Part shown: positions 15,736-19,216 of the stretch, piece by piece
Layout: each line of letters begins with the position of its first letter
Numbering within the stretch: the first letter of the stretch is position 1
Assembly (NCBI GenBank): GCA_033765345.1
Contig: JANRIC010000102.1
Coordinates: 1 to 19,216 of the forward strand
Source: JANRIC01 sp033765345
GTDB lineage: Bacteria > Bacteroidota > Bacteroidia > Cytophagales > Microscillaceae
Direction of reading: 5' to 3'
DNA: 19,216 bases
Made by a program: the position numbers and the translations under genes
Notes under the pieces: generated by a model
Databases searched by the model: none
What the model was told of the DNA's origin: nothing
Seen by the model: the letters and a program-made list of their open reading frames with translations, nothing else

Positions 15736-15921
15736 AAAAAGTTCGCCTTATTGTACTCAAACCAAAGTGGTTTTAAAAACAAGACTCTTGCAAGGAGCTT
15801 TTAAATCATTAAAAATCAAGCAAATCAATCAGGGAAATCTTGTAAATCACTTAAATCTGGGTATAAAATACGGTTTCTTGGACAAAACAAGGAGCTGAGT
15901 AATCAGGCAAAATTTTTATAA
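15736..15921 (+). mobile_element. Decayed end of an IS1-family element, same type as 1524-2411, opposite orientation
   Basis: The + strand at 15748-15771 reads TTA TTG TAC TCA AAC CAA AGT GGT TTT, the end of the transposase (LYSNxSGF), at 22 of 24 positions over TTGTACTC..GGTTTT. It is followed by the non-coding IS tail, whose 70-bp core (15796-15865) matches the reverse complement of 1586-1655 at 62 of 70. Weaker similarity (ATCAG then A/T-rich) continues to about 15921, near where the IS end would be. Upstream of about 15736 no transposase sequence is seen, so most of the element is gone. The 15714-16013 gap otherwise holds only the terminator at 15927 and the leader of the next gene. Confidence 0.7.
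15796..15865 (+). repeat. 70-bp inverted copy of the IS tail block at 1586-1655
   Basis: Ungapped match to the reverse complement of 1586-1655 with 8 differences. AAATC/AATCA words recur at intervals of about 9-10 nt. Confidence 0.8.
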
Positions 15922-15926
15922 GAAAT

Positions 15927-15958
15927 AAATGAGACAGCAGATTACTGCTGTCTCATTT
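15927..15958 (+). terminator. Strong terminator after the SusC/SusD operon
   Basis: A perfect 14-bp stem pairs 15927-15940 (AAATGAGACAGCAG) with 15945-15958, with loop ATTA, and T-run to 15960. It is symmetric enough to act on either strand. It separates SusD from the phosphatase genes. Confidence 0.9.
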
Positions 15959-16013
15959 TTAAATCTGGAATCTTCATCTCCCAAGATAAAAAAATTTAAC
16001 CTATATCATCACA

Positions 16014-17246
16014 ATGAAAAATCCACGTGTATTCTTGCTAATAATGTCGCTTTTAATCATAAGTAGCCACTCCAAGATAAGCCTGATTAGGTATCCCTAT
16101 TTACAATCTATGCACAAAGACGGGCTTACAATTCTCTGGCGTACCAATCAGGGCAAAAGTTGCTACATTCAATACAAAATAAAAGGTGAAAAAACCTGGG
16201 ATAAGACTGAAGGAACTCTGCGTGTGCTTAGCGAAAATGTCCTAGAAAATGAAGTAATACTTAAAGCCCTTGCGCCTAACCAATCTTACGAATATCAGAT
16301 TTTTACGGATGGGCAAGCACTTTTAGGGCAAACTACGATGCAGTTCAACAGTTGGAAAGATAGGAGCGCAAAAGGGTTTAACTTCTTCGCAGTCGGTGAT
16401 ATTGGTGAAGACGTCAAAGATGAAGGTAAACCTGATAAACTAGGCGAAGCACTGGCACCCTATGCCTTGTCACAGGATTTTGGTTTGTTGCTGGGGGATA
16501 TTATTTATCCAAATGGTGAAAGCAAATTATATGACACTCAGCTTTTTCAATATTTTACTGGGGTATTCCCTTATATGACTATCTGGACGGTGCTCGGTAA
16601 TCACGATTGGGGCCTTGACCCGGAGGAAAATTACAAGAAAGAATGGAAATTGCCCCACAATGAGCACTACTACAGTTTTGATCATGCCAATGCACACTTT
16701 ATAGCTTTGGACTCCAAAAAAGGCGATTTTTTTGAGTATGAAAAGCAAAAACTTTGGCTCATTGAAGACCTGGAAGCCGCACAACAAAAGGGCTTCGATT
16801 GGTTATTTGTTTTTTTGCACCACAATGGAAAGTCTTGCACTTATAAAAAAGACGAAGAAAAAGTAATAGCCCTCTATCCTATTTTTGAAAAATACCACGT
16901 AGACCTCGTTCTCAATGGGCATGCACATACCTATGAGCGACTTCAGCCTATGAATGGTCAGGGTGAACTTACTCAAACCTACCCCTATGGACAGTCAGAT
17001 TATGAAAACCCTCAGGGCTTCATCAGTATCACCGTAGGTAGTGGAGGAAAATTAAGAGGGGTAGGTACTGATCCAGAAGTTTTTGAGCCAGATCCAGAAA
17101 ATTGCCGCCACCCTAATTTGGTAGCCCAATCTAATCATTCCTGGATATTCCTGAATTTAAGTGTAGAAGGGAAAACGCTCCGAGCTAAGGCCATTCGTAC
17201 CTTGGACCAGGCGGTGGTAGATGAATTTGAAGTTCAAAAAAATTAA
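16014..17246 (+). CDS. Purple-acid-phosphatase-like metallophosphoesterase, exported
   Basis: A 410-residue protein with a signal peptide (hydrophobic 6-18), a fibronectin-III-like purple acid phosphatase N-domain at about 24-110 (YPYLQSMHKDGLTILWRTNQ, LKALAPNQSYEYQIF), and a metallophosphoesterase domain at about 121-380. All metal-ligand blocks are visible: GD128-129, G161-D162-x2-Y165, G195-N196-H197-D198, H269-H270 (FLHHNG), and G302-H303-A-H305 with TYER following. Y165 is the tyrosine of the GDxxY block typical of the purple enzymes. It should hydrolyse phosphate esters in the periplasm or at the cell surface; the natural substrate is unknown. No T9SS C-terminal sorting domain is seen. 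It follows the SusCD operon across a terminator and precedes the PhoX-like gene. Confidence 0.85.
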   Translation: MKNPRVFLLIMSLLIISSHSKISLIRYPYLQSMHKDGLTILWRTNQGKSCYIQYKIKGEKTWDKTEGTLRVLSENVLENEVILKALAPNQSYEYQIFTDGQALLGQTTMQFNSWKDRSAKGFNFFAVGDIGEDVKDEGKPDKLGEALAPYALSQDFGLLLGDIIYPNGESKLYDTQLFQYFTGVFPYMTIWTVLGNHDWGLDPEENYKKEWKLPHNEHYYSFDHANAHFIALDSKKGDFFEYEKQKLWLIEDLEAAQQKGFDWLFVFLHHNGKSCTYKKDEEKVIALYPIFEKYHVDLVLNGHAHTYERLQPMNGQGELTQTYPYGQSDYENPQGFISITVGSGGKLRGVGTDPEVFEPDPENCRHPNLVAQSNHSWIFLNLSVEGKTLRAKAIRTLDQAVVDEFEVQKN

Positions 17247-17361
17247 ATGATTTCTATTCCAAGTTGAAGATTAACCATGCAAGCTACCTCGTAGCCAACA
17301 GGGAGTGCTGCGTGCCTCCTAACCATCAGTAATTCCTTATATCAAAAAATAACATATCAAA

Positions 17362-18849
17362 ATGAAAATCATACATACAATCTATCCAATCATTTTCATA
17401 GTCGTTCTCTTGGGTTGTGCCGGAAGAGAAGCCTTCAAAAAAAACAGCCAAGCATCCGGAGTGAAGTTTGCCTCAGTGAGTAATCATTACAATACCCAAA
17501 CCTTGATTGTCCCCGAAGAGGCTCAAGTGGACATTATTTATCGAGGAGCGGCTGATTCTGTGATGACAGACGAGGGCATCATGAGGTTATCCAAAAATAA
17601 AATTGATTTTTTGGCTTATGTCCCTATGGATGGCAGTAACGAACACGGGCAGTTATTTATGAATCACGAACTTCGAGATTCCAATTCAGTGCTTGGAGAT
17701 GGAGGTGGAATGAGCTGGCTTGAAATAAAAAAGATAAATGGCCAATGGAAACAAATGGGAGAGGCACATGATATTGATTTTGCTCATTTAGGAGGTACCT
17801 GGCATAACTGCGGCGGAGAAGTAAGCCCCCACGGAACTATCCTGACCGCCGAAGAATACCCACCGTTTAGCAACGAAGAACTATATCACCAAGGAACACA
17901 TTTCAGAGATACCTCTGATTTTAAAGGTCTCAAGCGCAACGAGAATCTGGGATGGATCGTGGAGGTAGATATTGCTACCAAAAAACCTTTACACAAACTT
18001 TGGCATTTGGGTAGATTCTCTCACGAAGATACTTACAGCACTCCTGACGGCAAAACGGTATACCTTACAGATGATTACAGCCCTTGTGTATTTTTCAAGT
18101 TTGAAGCGGCTATTCCCAATGATTATACCAAAGGGCAACTTTATGCCTATAAACAATCTGAAGACGGACTAAGCGGTAAGTGGCTTGCGCTACCTATGGT
18201 GATGGATTCTCTTATCCACGCCCGGGATGTAGCGATACGTCTGGGAGCTACTATGTTTAAATCTCACGAATGGATTGATGAGTACCAGGGCAAAATATAT
18301 ATCTCTGAAAGCGGGGGAAGTTTTGATTATAGTCAGGGGGTGTCTCAGGGAGGTACAATGCCTCATTATTACAAAAGTGCACCTTTGGGAATAGGCAGTT
18401 ACAAGACCAAAGACTGGTTTGGTAGAATTTTGGTTTTTGACCCTTCAAGCAATAAAATGGAAGTATTCCTTGAAGGAGGTAAAATGCCTGACGGTGGTTA
18501 TTTTTCCACACCTGATGGTTTGGAAATAGTTGAAATTCAGGGAAAACCCTATCTTTTCGTCTGTGAAGATACCTCAGTGGATCAGCTCGTGGAGGCTAAA
18601 ATCGAGTCGTATAAACAAAAGAAAACCTATCTTGAACTCTACATGATTCCGATTGTCAAGGATGGAATGGTCGACAAGGAGGGAATCAAGCGTTTGGCTA
18701 TAGGGCCGAAGGGATGTGAAATGACCGGTCTTGCTTTTACTCCTGACAGGCAAACCCTGTTTTTGACCGTTCAGCATCCATCCAAAGACAATCCACTACC
18801 CTTTAATACTTGTACTATTGTAGCATTGACAAAGATTTTTAATGATTGA
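17362..18849 (+). CDS. PhoX/DUF839-family phosphatase-like lipoprotein
   Basis: A 495-residue protein related to PhoX, the Ca/Fe-dependent alkaline phosphatase family (DUF839). Family blocks are NHE (101-103), GGTWHNCGGEVSPHGTILTAEE (144-165, with C150 at the position of the iron-bridging Cys and E164/E165), GRFSHED (217-223), TDDYSP, and a late TGLAFTPD segment. The export signal is Sec lipoprotein type: hydrophobic 8-17 and lipobox LLGC with C19. Characterised PhoX proteins are usually Tat substrates, and no twin-arginine is present here. It lies 115 bp after the purple acid phosphatase gene with no clear terminator between, so co-transcription is likely. Phosphatase activity is inferred from the family. 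Confidence 0.8.
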   Translation: MKIIHTIYPIIFIVVLLGCAGREAFKKNSQASGVKFASVSNHYNTQTLIVPEEAQVDIIYRGAADSVMTDEGIMRLSKNKIDFLAYVPMDGSNEHGQLFMNHELRDSNSVLGDGGGMSWLEIKKINGQWKQMGEAHDIDFAHLGGTWHNCGGEVSPHGTILTAEEYPPFSNEELYHQGTHFRDTSDFKGLKRNENLGWIVEVDIATKKPLHKLWHLGRFSHEDTYSTPDGKTVYLTDDYSPCVFFKFEAAIPNDYTKGQLYAYKQSEDGLSGKWLALPMVMDSLIHARDVAIRLGATMFKSHEWIDEYQGKIYISESGGSFDYSQGVSQGGTMPHYYKSAPLGIGSYKTKDWFGRILVFDPSSNKMEVFLEGGKMPDGGYFSTPDGLEIVEIQGKPYLFVCEDTSVDQLVEAKIESYKQKKTYLELYMIPIVKDGMVDKEGIKRLAIGPKGCEMTGLAFTPDRQTLFLTVQHPSKDNPLPFNTCTIVALTKIFND

Positions 18850-18894
18850 AAGTCTTTCTTACTCATACAAATTTAAAAAAAAACTCCCAAAACT

Positions 18895-18918
18895 GGTGCA
18901 AGCCTCCTGGCTTGCACC
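18895..18918. terminator. Convergent hairpin between the PhoX-like gene and the minus-strand gene
   Basis: A perfect 10-bp stem pairs 18895-18904 (GGTGCAAGCC) with 18909-18918, loop TCCT. On the minus strand a T9 follows about 12 nt later; on the + strand only short T runs follow. It probably ends transcripts from both sides, better for the minus strand. Confidence 0.6.
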
Positions 18919-18981
18919 TAACTTTAGCAATTTATAGTGGCATCACCTGGCCTCATGGCGTATTTCCTAAAAAGTATCTCC

Positions 18982-19086
18982 CCAACACCTAACACCTAAC
19001 ACCCGACACCCAACACCCAACACCCAACACCCAACACCCAACACCTAACACCCAACACCCAACACCTAACACCCAACACCTCACAC
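18982..19086. repeat. Heptamer tandem array, 15 units of C(C/T)AACAC
   Basis: Fifteen consecutive 7-bp units: mostly CCAACAC, with CTAACAC at units 2, 3, 10 and 13, CCGACAC at unit 4 and CTCACAC at unit 15. On the minus strand, units 4-9 give six GGG tracts separated by 4-nt loops, meeting the simple G-quadruplex rule. The array begins exactly at the stop codon of the minus-strand gene. Confidence 0.95.
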
Positions 19087-19216
19087 CCACACCGCAAAAA
19101 TGTTTTTATCCTCAAAATGGATTTGTTCCTGCTTGTAGTCCTTTTCTTTTCTGAAATCATAAATGAGCAAAAAACCTTCTTTGAGACTGTATAAATCGAG
19201 GTAATCGCTGAGTTGT
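19081..19216 (-). CDS. C-terminal end of a minus-strand gene, possibly AAA-ATPase/PD-(D/E)xK nuclease family
   Basis: An open minus-strand frame runs from the window edge to a TGA at 19081-19083, giving 44 codons. It reads QLSDYLDLYSLKEGFLLIYD, then FRKEKDYKQEQIHFEDKNIF, then AVWV. This resembles the nuclease-like C-terminus of the AAA-ATPase/PD-(D/E)xK (DUF1703-like) family, where the motif is usually 'ADYLD..GLKEGYLVIFD'. The gene's 5' part lies outside the window, so the family call is tentative. The stop codon falls inside unit 15 of the heptamer array. Confidence 0.55.
   Translation of the reverse strand, partial: QLSDYLDLYSLKEGFLLIYDFRKEKDYKQEQIHFEDKNIFAVWV

Noticed and set aside
17247..17361. 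Small stems (for example 17283-17287 with 17291-17295) as a terminator between the two phosphatase genes
   Set aside because: Stems are 4-5 bp with no T-run; not enough to call a terminator or RNA gene.
18982..19086. CRISPR array or telomere
   Set aside because: Units are 7 bp with no spacers, and genes lie on both sides; a chromosome end or CRISPR is not supported by the sequence.

Overview
The window looks like chromosomal DNA from a Bacteroidota bacterium, probably of the Cytophagales type. The evidence is a SusC/SusD pair, FecR with a DUF4974-like C-terminus, BshA (bacillithiol synthesis), mostly absent Shine-Dalgarno sequences, and several TAnnTTTG -7 promoter elements. Genus-level assignment is inference.

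Layout. (1) 1-1382 (+): the 3' part of a probable lipase toxin/effector, with what looks like the end of a LysM-like module at its N-terminal edge, followed 6 bp later by a small lipoprotein that may be its immunity protein, then a strong terminator. (2) 1524-2411 (-): an IS1-family insertion sequence with InsA and InsB' frames joined at an A9 slip site, and a non-coding tail with a 9-nt TGATT rhythm. (3) 2444-5959 (-): housekeeping genes bshA, a YejK/NdpA-type nucleoid-associated protein, and a two-TM potassium channel with an RCK domain. (4) 6095-8370 (+): an envelope-stress-like operon: ECF sigma factor behind a sigma-E-like promoter, membrane anti-sigma-like protein, and exported DUF4097-like protein. 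(5) 8625-15713 (+): ECF sigma factor, FecR anti-sigma, SusC-like TonB transducer with an STN domain, and SusD-like lipoprotein, forming a cell-surface signalling and uptake system. (6) 15736-15958: a decayed end of the same IS type in opposite orientation, then a strong terminator. (7) 16014-18849 (+): a purple-acid-phosphatase-like metallophosphoesterase and a PhoX/DUF839-like lipoprotein phosphatase. (8) 18895-19216: a convergent hairpin, a 15-copy heptamer array able to form G-quadruplexes on its minus strand, and the C-terminal end of a minus-strand gene whose stop codon lies in the array.

Working model: the SusCD pair sits beside two phosphatases and no glycoside hydrolase, so the locus is more likely a phosphorus (organophosphate) acquisition system than a glycan utilisation locus. 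The sigma/FecR/STN module would sense substrate at the outer membrane receptor, SusCD would import it, and the phosphatases would release phosphate. The terminator and IS remnant between SusD and the phosphatases mean co-regulation is not shown by the sequence. The other notable items are the candidate effector/immunity pair, the inverted IS copies 14 kb apart, and the G4-capable heptamer array.
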